Below are positions 26,731 through 35,430 of a stretch of 64,000 nucleotides of DNA, piece by piece. Under the pieces are notes generated by a model. It made no database searches. It was not told where the DNA came from and saw only the letters and a list, made by a program, of their open reading frames with translations. Source of the DNA: Acinetobacter sp. Ac_5812 (lineage in GTDB: Bacteria; Pseudomonadota; Gammaproteobacteria; Pseudomonadales; Moraxellaceae). How positions within the stretch are numbered: position 1 is the stretch's first letter; every line of letters starts with the position of its first letter. The DNA lies in contig NZ_LXUK01000009.1 of the NCBI RefSeq assembly GCF_013072695.1, positions 172,352 through 236,351 on the forward strand, given 5' to 3'. The translations under genes and the position numbers were made by a program.

Positions 26731-26796
26731 CACCTATTTTCCAAAAAACTAATAAATCCTTATCAAATGTATATTTAACAAGCATTTTCAGACATT

Positions 26797-27861
26797 TTAG
26801 CGTTTCAAAGAAGCACTAAAGTTCAACATTCGATCTAAGGGTAATTTCGCCCGTTCAGCTAGGGCTGGATCGACGTGTATTTCTTGATCAGCATGCTGTA
26901 ATACATGCAAAATGCCATCAAGTTCATTCATTGCCATCCACGGGCAATGTGCACATGAACGACAAGTCGCCCCCTCACCTGCAGTTGGTGCTTCAAATAA
27001 TTCCTTATCTGGCGCTGCTTGCTGCATTTTGTAGAAAATACCGCGATCTGTTGCCACGATCATTTGTTTATGCGGCAAGGTCTGTGCAGCTTTGATCAGT
27101 TGCGAGGTACTTCCCACTGCATCTGCAATATCCACCACCGATTCAGGTGATTCAGGATGAACCAATACCGCTGCATCTGGATAGAGCGCTTTCATCTGCG
27201 CAATACCACGCGCACGGAATTCTTCATGCACGATACATGCACCATCCCACAACAACATTTCAGCGCCGGTTTTCTTTTGAATATAGCGACCTAAATGCTG
27301 ATCTGGTGCCCAAATAATTTTTTCACCCAAACTATCTAAATGTTCAATGATCTCAACCGCACAACTTGATGTCACCACCCAATCGGCACGCGCTTTCACA
27401 GCCGCTGAAGTATTGGCATACACCACCACGGTATGATCAGGATGCTGATCGCAGAATGCTGTGAACTCATCCACAGGACAACCCAAATCGAGTGAACAGG
27501 TAGCTTCTAAAGTTGGCATCAACACTGTTTTTTCAGGTGATAAGATTTTTGAGGTTTCGCCCATAAACTTTACGCCTGCCACCACAAGGGTTGTTGCAGG
27601 ATGATCACGACCAAAACGTGCCATTTCCAATGAATCAGAAACACAGCCACCTGTCAGTTCGGCAAGCTCCTGCACTTCAGGATCACAGTAATAGTGAGCC
27701 ACAAGCACTGCATTGCGCTTTTTCAACTCGGCTGCAATTTGGGCAAACTTTTCTTGTTTCACTTCTGGGCTAAGGCTATTGTCCTTTGGCTCGCCCAAAC
27801 GATCTAAATGCGCCTGCACAATATTTTTGGCTTCGTTCGCAATTAAATTCGCATCATTCAT
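26797..27861 (-). CDS. nadA: Quinolinate synthase
   Basis: Condenses iminoaspartate with dihydroxyacetone phosphate to quinolinate in de novo NAD synthesis; a cytosolic iron-sulfur enzyme of 354 residues. The three [4Fe-4S] cysteines are visible in [16 protein letters not shown] and the C-terminal [10 protein letters not shown] cluster, with the substrate-binding HYYCDPEVQ near residue 56. Start ATG 27861 has AGAAG upstream. It is monocistronic here; no nadB or nadC is adjacent. Together with the nearby nadV set, both de novo and salvage NAD routes appear in the window. Confidence 0.96.
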   Translation of the reverse strand: MNDANLIANEAKNIVQAHLDRLGEPKDNSLSPEVKQEKFAQIAAELKKRNAVLVAHYYCDPEVQELAELTGGCVSDSLEMARFGRDHPATTLVVAGVKFMGETSKILSPEKTVLMPTLEATCSLDLGCPVDEFTAFCDQHPDHTVVVYANTSAAVKARADWVVTSSCAVEIIEHLDSLGEKIIWAPDQHLGRYIQKKTGAEMLLWDGACIVHEEFRARGIAQMKALYPDAAVLVHPESPESVVDIADAVGSTSQLIKAAQTLPHKQMIVATDRGIFYKMQQAAPDKELFEAPTAGEGATCRSCAHCPWMAMNELDGILHVLQHADQEIHVDPALAERAKLPLDRMLNFSASLKR

Positions 27862-27964
27862 AAAACGTCTTCTCTATCCTGCGTGCTTGCATTACTGCAA
27901 ACTTTTAACGTGGGTAATGGCGTGATCATTTGGGAAAAATCACCTCATCCACAAACTAGCTTAT

Positions 27965-27991
27965 AAAAAAAGCCCCACTGTGGAGGCTTTA
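27965..27991 (-). terminator. Terminator after argJ
   Basis: AAAGCCCCAC / GTGGAGGCTTT stem; on the minus strand it is followed by seven T, 14 bases after the argJ stop. Confidence 0.85.
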
Positions 27992-28004
27992 TTATAACGC
28001 AAAT

Positions 28005-29225
28005 TTATGAGCGATAATCGGCATTAATTTTGACATAGTCGTAAGAAAAGTCACAGGTATAAACCGTATCTTTTGCTATACCACGACCGAGGTCAATACG
28101 AATGCTAATTTCTTTCTCAGCCATGACGGCTGCGCCCGCTGCTTCGGTATAGTCTGGGTTTGCACCACCATCTAGGCAAATCTGTACATCACCCAGCCAG
28201 ACTTGAACTTTGCTGCTATCTAGGTTTGGTACACCCGCCTTACCAATCGCCATCACAATACGACCCCAGTTTGGATCTGAGGCAAATAAAGCTGTTTTAA
28301 TAAGTGGCGACTCAGCAACACTATAAGCAACATCACAACATTCTTGGGTATTGGCGCCGCCTTCCACCTGAACGGTAATGAATTTGGTCGCCCCTTCACC
28401 ATCACGCACAATTAATTGCGCCAAACGATTCATGATACGTGCAAGCACATCGAGCACTTGTTGATAACGTGCATCGTCTTGGCTCTGAATTTCAGCACCA
28501 CCAGCTAAACCTGTCGCCACAAAGATACAAGAGTCATTGGTCGAGGTATCACCATCAATGGTAATGCGGTTAAAAGAATGCTCAACCGTAGTTTGCAATA
28601 ACCGCTGTACCAATTCAGCACGAATCGGCGCATCGGTTGCAACGAAGCTCAACATAGTCGCCATATTCGGACGAATCATGCCAGCGCCTTTGCTGATTCC
28701 CGTCATGGTATAGCTCACACCATCCAGCTCAAACTGTTCAGATGCACCTTTTGGTGTGGTATCGGTGGTCATGATGCCTGATGCCGCGTCCGCCCAGCGA
28801 TCCGCATTTAAATCATTTAATGCAGGTTGAATACCTTGTACTAAACGTTCAATCGGGAGTTGCTCACCAATCACACCAGTTGAAAATGGTAAAATCTGAT
28901 TGGCTTGAACACCAGTTAACTCAGCCAACTTGGCACAAGTGGCTTCTGCATTTTTATAACCGACTGTGCCTGTTGCAGCATTGGCATTACCCGTGTTGAT
29001 GATCAGGTAACGTGGTGTGTTCTCGGCCAAATGCTTTTTACTCAATTGAACAGGTGCAGCCGCAAAAGCGCTTTGAGTAAATACTCCAGCAACGTTTGAG
29101 CCTTCGGCCAATTCAAAAATGACTAAATCTCGTCGATTTGGATAACGTACATACGCCTCAGTTGAGCCAATTTTTACACCCTGCACCACATGCATAAGTG
29201 GCATTGTTACGTCACCAACAGCCAT
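28005..29225 (-). CDS. argJ: Bifunctional glutamate N-acetyltransferase / amino-acid acetyltransferase
   Basis: Recycles the acetyl group between N-acetylornithine and glutamate in arginine synthesis, and may also make acetylglutamate from acetyl-CoA. The 406-residue precursor is expected to self-cleave at Ala189-Thr190 in PNMATMLSF, where Thr becomes the nucleophile of the beta chain; the sequence [10 protein letters not shown] just before it is typical. Other conserved stretches are NTGNANAATG and the DPNWGRI segment. GGAAG precedes ATG 29225. It lies alone, with a terminator on its 3' side and a dispersed repeat upstream. Confidence 0.96.
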   Translation of the reverse strand: MAVGDVTMPLMHVVQGVKIGSTEAYVRYPNRRDLVIFELAEGSNVAGVFTQSAFAAAPVQLSKKHLAENTPRYLIINTGNANAATGTVGYKNAEATCAKLAELTGVQANQILPFSTGVIGEQLPIERLVQGIQPALNDLNADRWADAASGIMTTDTTPKGASEQFELDGVSYTMTGISKGAGMIRPNMATMLSFVATDAPIRAELVQRLLQTTVEHSFNRITIDGDTSTNDSCIFVATGLAGGAEIQSQDDARYQQVLDVLARIMNRLAQLIVRDGEGATKFITVQVEGGANTQECCDVAYSVAESPLIKTALFASDPNWGRIVMAIGKAGVPNLDSSKVQVWLGDVQICLDGGANPDYTEAAGAAVMAEKEISIRIDLGRGIAKDTVYTCDFSYDYVKINADYRS

Positions 29226-29292
29226 TTTTAAACTTCCATTAATTGAGCTTTAAAGATATTAGTTTGATATTTAATTAGGAGATTTATTTCAT

Positions 29293-29479
29293 CGGAGTCT
29301 TATTGAACTTTCATCCCATTTCTGAGTAAGCCTTCGGCTCGACCTACTTTTCTTTCGGGAAAAGTAGGCAAAACCATTTGTCACCCGCAAAACCTGTTCA
29401 TTTCTTGCATCTATCTAATTTCAATCATCAATACAATATTTGCATCTTCTTTAAATCGGGCAGGTTGCGAGTGACGTTC
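29293..29479 (-). repeat. Dispersed intergenic repeat, copy B
   Basis: Inverted partner of the element at 20984-21170, about 187 bases long and 8 kb away. The core with GTAGGTCGAGCCGAAGGCTTA and the CCTACTTTT / AAAAGTAGG stem is conserved. It fills most of the 347-base gap between argJ and ogt; the rest of that gap shows nothing recognisable. Confidence 0.75.
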
Positions 29480-29572
29480 CCACGTATCAAAAATCTACTA
29501 AGGTTTATATACCAAACCTTGCCTTAAAAGCTTATGCTAAATAATCAGAAAAATCGAGTTTTTATCCATGAA

Positions 29573-30061
29573 CTAAGTAGATTTACTTTGTTCCAAACTC
29601 AGTAAAATCTGCTTCTTATCCAAACCACCCGCAAAACCCACCAGCGCCCCACTCGACCCAATCACCCGATGACACGGCGCAATAATCGAAATCGGATTTT
29701 TACCATTGGCGGCTCCAACAGCACGTACCGCTTTTTCATTCCCTAACTGAATAGCAATGTCTTTATAACTACGCGTTTCTCCAAAAGGAATGGTCAATAA
29801 AGCCTGCCAAACCTGTTGCTGAAATGCGGTACCTTGAAAGTCCAAAGGCAAATCAAATTGCTGACGCTGCCCTGCAAAATACTGTTCTAATTGTTGTTTA
29901 ACCCTATGCAGCATTGGATGCTGATGATCTTCAACTAATTCAGACAGTCGCACCCGTTTATGGTCTTCATTGTCCCACATCACGGCGACCAGTGCCTGAT
30001 CATGAGCAACCAGCTTTAATGCACCCACAGGAGAATCCATGTACATATACACCAGTTGCAT
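29573..30061 (-). CDS. ogt: Methylated-DNA--protein-cysteine methyltransferase
   Basis: Suicide repair protein that takes the alkyl group from O6-alkylguanine (and O4-alkylthymine) in DNA. It has 162 residues, with the active-site Cys130 in APCHRVIGSSG, the helix-turn-helix arginine-finger region near ETRSYKDIA and the Asn of NGKNPI. The absence of an Ada-type N-terminal domain makes it Ogt-like. The ATG at 30061 has TAGGAGA upstream; a GTG one codon earlier is less likely. The guanidine exporter gene lies 17 bases upstream on the same strand, so they may share a transcript. Confidence 0.93.
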   Translation of the reverse strand: MQLVYMYMDSPVGALKLVAHDQALVAVMWDNEDHKRVRLSELVEDHQHPMLHRVKQQLEQYFAGQRQQFDLPLDFQGTAFQQQVWQALLTIPFGETRSYKDIAIQLGNEKAVRAVGAANGKNPISIIAPCHRVIGSSGALVGFAGGLDKKQILLSLEQSKST

Positions 30062-30078
30062 CACGCTCTCCTAAAGCA

Positions 30079-30396
30079 TTAATTTGATGATAACTTCATC
30101 AATACAAGACCTGAAACGATTAATACCGCTGCGATCATACGCATAGCCGTCATTGGTTCATTCAAGATCAAAATACCAACAACAAATGATCCAATTGCCC
30201 CAATTCCCGTCCAAATGGTATAAGCCGTTCCAAGTGGAAGTGTCCGCATCGACATGGAAAGTAATACCACACTTAAAATCATGAAAACAATGGTCACGAT
30301 ACTTGGCGTTAACTTGGTAAATCCTTCAGACATCTTCATGGAATATGCCCAAATGACTTCAAAAATACCTGCCAAAATTAAAATTGCCCATGCCAT
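30079..30396 (-). CDS. gdx: Guanidinium exporter of the SMR family
   Basis: Small multidrug resistance-family transporter of 105 residues with four membrane helices, exporting guanidinium in exchange for protons. The conserved membrane Glu is in GIFEVIWA (Glu13), and LPLGTAYTIWTGIGAIG is the SugE/Gdx form of the second half. The true start is ATG 30396: the in-frame extension upstream overlaps a guanidine-II riboswitch and has no family match. The riboswitch argues for guanidinium rather than quaternary ammonium as the natural substrate. ogt follows at 17 bases. Confidence 0.93.
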   Translation of the reverse strand: MAWAILILAGIFEVIWAYSMKMSEGFTKLTPSIVTIVFMILSVVLLSMSMRTLPLGTAYTIWTGIGAIGSFVVGILILNEPMTAMRMIAAVLIVSGLVLMKLSSN

Positions 30397-30421
30397 TTTA
30401 TTACGCTCAACTTTATCGATT

Positions 30422-30465
30422 GTCGGGTCGTCCCAACGTGATTTTTTCGAGGGAGGTCGTCCTCC
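30422..30465 (-). promoter_or_regulatory. Guanidine-II (mini-ykkC) riboswitch
   Basis: Two hairpins on the minus strand, each with the diagnostic ACGA tetraloop: GGAGG-ACGA-CCTCC (complement of 30452-30465) and GTTGGG-ACGA-CCCGAC (complement of 30422-30437), joined by a short A-rich linker. The second hairpin ends 25 bases ahead of the gdx start, so ligand binding probably frees the ribosome site. The class is known to sense guanidine. Confidence 0.93.
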
Positions 30466-30564
30466 TAGGTGCAGCAGTGTACTGTAAAACATGAAAATTA
30501 TGTAATTTGTTATGTATCTAAAATCACTAAGACATTGAAAAGATAAGCGTTCTATTAAAATGCA

Positions 30565-31110
30565 TTACTGCCAGATAATCTGATCAACCCGCATCAACTC
30601 ACATGCACCATTACCCGTATCCTCTCGAGATAAAGAGCTTTTCCAACGCCAACCTTCTTGGGTCTGAATCTCAATCAAAGAACCCTTTAAATACACCAAA
30701 TCATCTTGTTTAATTTTTTTCATTTGTGCTGCAATTGCGGCATTGGCGGGGACCAAATGCATATTGGCACTATGTGTTGCAATCTGCCGCAGTGGGATTG
30801 GGGGTTCCTGATCAATAGACCAACGATACCAGCGGTTACTTTGAGAAATATCAAGCTGTTTGTAGACCTGAGGATTGGCCATTTCCCCCCAGCCTACGGC
30901 AATATCCATAGGAGAAAACTCAGCTTCACGCCCTAAATGATAGTCTTCTCTCGACAGTACACGAAATGAGCCTTCATAATTTTCTAAAGCCACAACTTGT
31001 ACCCCTTGCTGAGTCGTAATCTGACTGATATCAGGTGTCGGTTTAATCCATTTTGTCCACAGCATCCAGCCGAGTGCAATCACTAGCAAGCCATACATCC
31101 ATCTCGGCAT
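30565..31110 (-). CDS. Hypothetical protein with N-terminal membrane anchor
   Basis: A 181-residue protein not recognised. One hydrophobic segment (about residues 4-20, MYGLLVIALGWMLW) and then a soluble domain, probably periplasmic, containing SREDYHLGREAEFSPMD and the C-terminal CELMRVDQIIWQ. The pattern of charged beta-like segments suggests a compact domain; no catalytic motif is evident. Its start lies one base after the stop of the upstream hypothetical gene, so the two form an operon and probably act together. Confidence 0.7.
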   Translation of the reverse strand: MPRWMYGLLVIALGWMLWTKWIKPTPDISQITTQQGVQVVALENYEGSFRVLSREDYHLGREAEFSPMDIAVGWGEMANPQVYKQLDISQSNRWYRWSIDQEPPIPLRQIATHSANMHLVPANAAIAAQMKKIKQDDLVYLKGSLIEIQTQEGWRWKSSLSREDTGNGACELMRVDQIIWQ

Positions 31111-31111
31111 G

Positions 31112-31612
31112 TTATTGATCCTGTTTATTGCTTAAAGCTTTTATCCATTGCTTTAATCGCGCTAAAGCAGTTGAAAAGAACTGTTGAATCAGGCTTAAGA
31201 TATTTTCATCTTGCTGCTGATCTTTATTCTGAGCGACTTGTGATTTAGAGGTCGCCAGTTCCATCGGTTCATAATGCGGCATGGTTTGCTGTAATTCCGC
31301 ACCAAGATTCAAGCGCTGTAATGCGGCAGTCACCTCAGCAATCGGGTCCTGATGATAGAGGGCTAAATGGCGTGCTTCTAAATCAATACAGTGTTCAATG
31401 AGTTGATCTGAAAAAGGCAGTAATGCTTTTCTTACGCGCTGCTCTTCTACAGCACTACTCATATGAGGGATATAGTAAAAACTCACATTCATACTGCCAT
31501 CGGCAGGAATCAACTCAAGCTGAGAAGCCGACACACGTTGAGATTTTTCTCTCAAGTTAGTCGACGCGTTTAGTTTATCTATTATTGGATTGTCTTGTTG
31601 TTCTAAAGCCAT
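31112..31612 (-). CDS. Hypothetical soluble protein
   Basis: A 166-residue protein not recognised, with no signal peptide or membrane segment. The middle (about 30-115) is rich in charged and helical stretches (VEEQRVRKALLPFSDQLIEHC), then a Gln-rich linker (about 118-140) and a basic amphipathic C-terminal helix. It is the first gene of a two-gene operon with the membrane-anchored hypothetical gene, one base apart. The copper genes upstream are 82 bases away on the same strand but look like a separate unit. Confidence 0.65.
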   Translation of the reverse strand: MALEQQDNPIIDKLNASTNLREKSQRVSASQLELIPADGSMNVSFYYIPHMSSAVEEQRVRKALLPFSDQLIEHCIDLEARHLALYHQDPIAEVTAALQRLNLGAELQQTMPHYEPMELATSKSQVAQNKDQQQDENILSLIQQFFSTALARLKQWIKALSNKQDQ

Positions 31613-31694
31613 TTATGCACCATGAATGACTCAAAAAAGATACTGTCAGTATAAACCAACAGTATCTTGAAAAAATGACATTTTAAACAAAATA

Positions 31695-32597
31695 TCAGAA
31701 CTTTAGCGACAGACCAGCACCATAGACCCAACCTGTTTTGGAGTCACTGGCGGTTTGCCAGTTGGTTTCCTTACGCCCTTTGCTATAACCATAGCCAACA
31801 TCGATAAAAGGCATCACTCGATTCTTGACGATTTCATAGCGGGTTTTAACCCCCACTTCAGCATCGGCAAGCCCTGTTTTAGCAGCATACTTGGATTCAT
31901 CTCGCAGTACCCATTCCATTTCCAGATATGGTTGCAGAATCAACTTTTGAGTCAGCAACAAATCTCGTTCTGTTTCCAACACAAAGCGCCATTGTTGGTC
32001 TTGTCCGACATACAGATGTGCATCGGTTTCGAAGAAATACTGCGCCATGCCGTGAAAACCGACAACACCCTCAAATTGTTCCTTATCCACCTCACGTTCA
32101 GGGTTATAGCGATAATTTACCCCAGCTTGCACATCCCAGAAATCTGCAATATTCCGACTGTATAGCGCAGCCAGACTTTGCTCCGATTTTTCTGACTCAG
32201 CTTTGGCATAATCAGCAAGGATAAATAATTTATTTTCATCAGTTCCCACCCAAGTTTTTAACTTGGATTTGAGTGTGCCCTGCCCATCTTCATCCAACAT
32301 CCATTGCGTATCTAACTGTGTCGCCTGATAAATTTGCCCACCATGCTCCTTATAATGGCCCGCATGTTCATCTTTATTTTGCGCCTGTGGAGGAATAGTT
32401 GAGTTTTGATGTTGCGAATGATCCATAGCAGCAGAAGCGCTCATGGGCATATTCTGCTGTGCAGGCATATCCATTTGCATTGAATGATCATGTCCTTCAT
32501 GTGCAAAAGTGAATGTACTTAAAGAAGAGACCAATCCACCCATCGCCAATAATTGCGTATAACGTTTCATCTTAGAAGATTGCTTAGTGATGTGCAT
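31695..32597 (-). CDS. copB: Copper resistance protein B
   Basis: Outer-membrane beta-barrel copper resistance protein of the CopB/PcoB family, 300 residues. A signal peptide ends near FTFA, followed by a copper-binding Met/His-rich stretch (HEGHDHSMQMDMPAQQNMPM). The remaining residues carry the barrel, with GYGYSKGRKETN near the end and a terminal Phe (LSLKF). The start ATG 32597 overlaps the end of copA by 14 bases and has a perfect AAGGAG six bases upstream. It is thought to work with CopA in periplasmic copper sequestration. It forms an operon with copA. Confidence 0.93.
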   Translation of the reverse strand: MHITKQSSKMKRYTQLLAMGGLVSSLSTFTFAHEGHDHSMQMDMPAQQNMPMSASAAMDHSQHQNSTIPPQAQNKDEHAGHYKEHGGQIYQATQLDTQWMLDEDGQGTLKSKLKTWVGTDENKLFILADYAKAESEKSEQSLAALYSRNIADFWDVQAGVNYRYNPEREVDKEQFEGVVGFHGMAQYFFETDAHLYVGQDQQWRFVLETERDLLLTQKLILQPYLEMEWVLRDESKYAAKTGLADAEVGVKTRYEIVKNRVMPFIDVGYGYSKGRKETNWQTASDSKTGWVYGAGLSLKF

Positions 32598-34566
32598 GGC
32601 TTGCTCCTTGAGAAGATTGAACAGGGGTTGCTGGTGCAGCTGTACTTCCGTCTACATTAGCGACAATCAACTTACTCATCATGCCCGCACTCATGTGATA
32701 CAACAGGTGGCAATGGATCGCCCACTCTCCAATTTCATCCGCAGTCAGTAAAGCCGTAACCGTCTTGCCCGGTGGTACAACCAAGGTATGTTTATTTGGC
32801 ATATCCTGTGGTGCTTGACCATTTTCCAGCTGCATAAACATGCCATGCAAATGCATCGGATGCGCCATCATACTTTCATTGACAAATTTGAGTCGGATAC
32901 GCTCGCCATAACGCACGGTTAAAGGTTTAAAGTCAGGATCGCTAAATTTCTTGCCATCAATAGTCCAGATATAACGCTCCATGGTACCGCCCAAACGAAT
33001 CACCACTTCACGTTCTGCTGGACGACTATAGTTCTCAGGCTGTGGATTTAAGGATTGTAAATCTGCATAACTTAACGCCTTATGCCCCGCAGGCGTTACC
33101 GCATTGGCCCAACCTTGTACAGTATCCGTGTTTGATGCTTCAGCAGTTGTAGCTGATTGATGCTGGCTATGATCCATATTGCTCATATTCATTTGAGCAT
33201 GTGCACTGTGATCCATAGCGGGCTGCGAAGTTGTTGCTGTCTTCACCTGATCTTGTGGCATCTGGTGCTGGCTATGGTCCATATTGCTCATATCCATTTG
33301 AGCATGTGCACTGTGATCCATAGCGGGCTGAGAAGTTGTTGCTGTCTTCACCTGATCTTGTGGCATCTGATGCTGACTATGATCCATATTGGCCATATTC
33401 ATTGGCTGATCTGAACCATGATTCATTTTGCCCATATCCATCTGACCATGTGAACCATGTGAACCATGTGAACCATGTGAACCATGATCCATGCCCATAT
33501 CTTCCATGGTCAACAAGGCACGTGGTCGCGCTTTAGGGATTTGAACTGCTAGAGTATTGGGTGTCATGTCATTGTGTAATGAAGCAATAGCAAAGCCAGT
33601 ACGATCAATCGATTCCGCTTCGATTTGATAATGGGCCTGTTTTGGTTCGACCAGTACGTCATAGGTTTCAGCTGTACCGATACGGAACTCATCCACAGGA
33701 ACAGGTTTGACTGGCTGACCATCAGCACTGACCACGGTCATTTTTAAGTTGGGAATACGCACATCAAAGAAAGACATTGCTGAAGCATTGATAAAACGTA
33801 AACGTACTTTTTCACCCGCGTTAAAAGCACCGGTCCAGTTTTGTTGTGGAGTCTGACCATTGACCAAGAAGGTATAGCCGTCTACATCGCCCATGTCAGT
33901 TTTGGCCATACGCATCTGATTCCATGCGGAACGATCTTGCCACGTGGCTTTCAAACCCTGCGTTTTAACTTGTTTCCAGACATCACCCAGTGTTTCACGA
34001 TGGTTTTGATAGTATTCAGCAGACTTTTTCAAATTTGCCATGATCTTGTCACTTTCCGTTTCATGGAAATCCGACAACATCACCACATAATCCCGCTGTG
34101 CTTTTTCATGTGCAGCAACAGGTTGCTTGCCTTTTGGATAAATCACCAACGCGCCATATAAACCGTCTTGTTCCTGGCCTTTGCTATGCGCGTGATACCA
34201 ATAGGTTCCGTTTTGACGGACTTTAAAGCGATACTCAAAACTGCCATTTGGCTTGATCCCTTGGAAACCATTAAAACCAGGCACGCCATCCATCAGCCCA
34301 GGCAACAGCAGTCCATGCCAATGCAAAGAGGTATCTTGATTTTTGAGTTGGTTATGCACATGAATCACTGCTTCATCGCCCTCTTCAAACTCTAATAGCG
34401 GGGCGATAAATTTACCGTTTACAGTAATGCGTTTGACGGGTTTGCCAGTGACATTCACTGTCCCTTCATTAATGTTCAGATGATATTCTTTAATTGCAGC
34501 CAAAGTATAAGGCGCAAACAGTAGACTTAAGCTAGCAACAACACCAGCGTATAGTTTTGAAGACAT
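32584..34566 (-). CDS. copA: Copper-resistance multicopper oxidase CopA
   Basis: Periplasmic multicopper oxidase, likely oxidising Cu(I), 660 residues. All copper sites are visible: HWHGLLLPG, WYHAHSKGQ, HPMHLHGMF and the C-terminal HCHLLYHMSAGM. Between the second and third cupredoxin domains is a long Met/His-rich insert with four GSH units and a 35-residue repeat (see the repeat feature), probably a copper-binding reservoir. The signal peptide (MSSKLYAGVVASLSLLFAPYTLAA) lacks the twin-arginine motif usual for CopA, so Sec export is suggested. AGGA precedes ATG 34566. copB overlaps its end by 14 bases. Confidence 0.95.
   Translation of the reverse strand: MSSKLYAGVVASLSLLFAPYTLAAIKEYHLNINEGTVNVTGKPVKRITVNGKFIAPLLEFEEGDEAVIHVHNQLKNQDTSLHWHGLLLPGLMDGVPGFNGFQGIKPNGSFEYRFKVRQNGTYWYHAHSKGQEQDGLYGALVIYPKGKQPVAAHEKAQRDYVVMLSDFHETESDKIMANLKKSAEYYQNHRETLGDVWKQVKTQGLKATWQDRSAWNQMRMAKTDMGDVDGYTFLVNGQTPQQNWTGAFNAGEKVRLRFINASAMSFFDVRIPNLKMTVVSADGQPVKPVPVDEFRIGTAETYDVLVEPKQAHYQIEAESIDRTGFAIASLHNDMTPNTLAVQIPKARPRALLTMEDMGMDHGSHGSHGSHGSHGQMDMGKMNHGSDQPMNMANMDHSQHQMPQDQVKTATTSQPAMDHSAHAQMDMSNMDHSQHQMPQDQVKTATTSQPAMDHSAHAQMNMSNMDHSQHQSATTAEASNTDTVQGWANAVTPAGHKALSYADLQSLNPQPENYSRPAEREVVIRLGGTMERYIWTIDGKKFSDPDFKPLTVRYGERIRLKFVNESMMAHPMHLHGMFMQLENGQAPQDMPNKHTLVVPPGKTVTALLTADEIGEWAIHCHLLYHMSAGMMSKLIVANVDGSTAAPATPVQSSQGASHAHH
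33161..33370 (-). repeat. Tandem 105-bp repeat inside copA
   Basis: Two adjacent units of 105 bases (33161-33265 and 33266-33370), nearly identical, with a third partial unit to about 33415. Each encodes a 35-residue segment with MDHSQHQMPQDQ and MDHSAHAQM motifs. Just beyond (about 33447-33487) lies a short 9-bp tandem repeat encoding GSH units. Copy number may vary by slippage or recombination in frame. Confidence 0.9.
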
Positions 34567-34605
34567 GATAATTTCCTAATCTGTTAACTTTTCAAATTGC
34601 TCTTT

Positions 34606-35061
34606 TCATGAATAGAAAGAGCCTGTAAAGGCAGACCAGGCTTTAGGAGGACGTAAAATCTCTTGCCAATAACCAGCAAGGTGTCGAGCTTGATAGTCCG
34701 TATTGGTACGTGTGCTGAGCTCTAAAAACGGTGAAGATGCTAAACTTGGGCTGTTTTGATCCAAACCCAGATTTATACTTTGACAATGTGAGGTACTATT
34801 GCAGTCCAGACAATGTTGATCGCTATGCATTTTTCCATCATGGCATTGTGCTGAACTCAGTAAGTCACTTTTCGAACTTGGCATATGATGATGTTGATCC
34901 ATCATTTGCTGATCATGACATGCCATGGCTGGAATTGAAGCTGAGGTATTTTGATCGGATTGAATCGCTTGAACAGCAGCCATAGCCACGCCACTTCCCC
35001 CGATGAAAAATATCATCAGGAATACAAACCACACACGTTTGTATCGCTTAAGAAGTTGCAC
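34606..35061 (-). CDS. Cys/His/Met-rich exported protein of the copper locus
   Basis: A 151-residue protein, first gene of the copper set. An N-terminal hydrophobic segment (about 10-28, VWFVFLMIFFIGGSGVAMAA) looks like a signal peptide. The mature part contains metal-ligand clusters: ACHDQQMMDQHHHM, CHDGKMHSDQHCLDC and SHC. It resembles the small Cys/His-rich proteins often placed ahead of copAB. The GTG start (35061) has AAGGAA seven bases upstream. Probable role: periplasmic copper binding; inferred from composition and position. Confidence 0.72.
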   Translation of the reverse strand: MQLLKRYKRVWFVFLMIFFIGGSGVAMAAVQAIQSDQNTSASIPAMACHDQQMMDQHHHMPSSKSDLLSSAQCHDGKMHSDQHCLDCNSTSHCQSINLGLDQNSPSLASSPFLELSTRTNTDYQARHLAGYWQEILRPPKAWSAFTGSFYS

Positions 35062-35260
35062 TTAATGTTCCTTGTTTCAATCATCAAAAAAGATTTGACT
35101 CTGCCTAGGATAAGTTCTTTTGCAGTTATACACAATCATCTTTATGTTTGAATTTCGATAATTCTAGCCAAATCGTGCTGCAAACTGCTGTTTTATCAAG
35201 CTAAACGGCATCCCAACAAGCATGGACAAAAATAAAGCAAAATGAATAAGTTAATGCACA

Positions 35261-35288
35261 AAAAAAGGACAGAAAACTGTCCTTTTTT
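35261..35288. terminator. Strong symmetrical terminator
   Basis: AAAAAAGGACAG / CTGTCCTTTTTT perfect stem with a four-base loop. It ends rpe transcription (minus strand) after the DnaA-box array; it could act both ways. Confidence 0.88.
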
Positions 35289-35345
35289 CATCATTTTGTT
35301 GTGAATATAAACAACTGAAATCATTTTGTTTATTTTAACAACATC

Positions 35346-35414
35346 TTATCCACCTGCTTATCAACACGGTTATCCACCGAGTTATAAACAAAGTTATCCA
35401 CAGGTTTATGTGAA
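35346..35414 (+). repeat. Six DnaA-box-like sites at exact 12-bp spacing
   Basis: TTATCCACC (35346), TTATCAACA (35358), TTATCCACC (35370), TTATAAACA (35382), TTATCCACA (35394) and TTATGTGAA (35406) occur in the same orientation at steps of exactly 12 bases. The fifth is a perfect DnaA box; the first three each differ at one position, the fourth at two and the sixth more. The array lies between the rpe stop and its terminator, next to an AT-rich stretch (35289-35345). No replication gene is near. Candidate DnaA-binding or titration site. Confidence 0.7.
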
Positions 35415-35430
35415 TAATAGAATGAAAATA

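Noticed and set aside
30397..30492. N-terminal extension of the SMR protein
   Set aside because: It lies over the two hairpins of the guanidine-II riboswitch, and SMR proteins start at the internal Met.
33161..33370. Possible CRISPR-like array
   Set aside because: The repeat is tandem without spacers, in frame within copA, and no cas genes are present.
33157..33536. Plus-strand frames opposite the copA repeats
   Set aside because: Antisense shadows of the Met/His repeat; their own repeats mirror copA codons.
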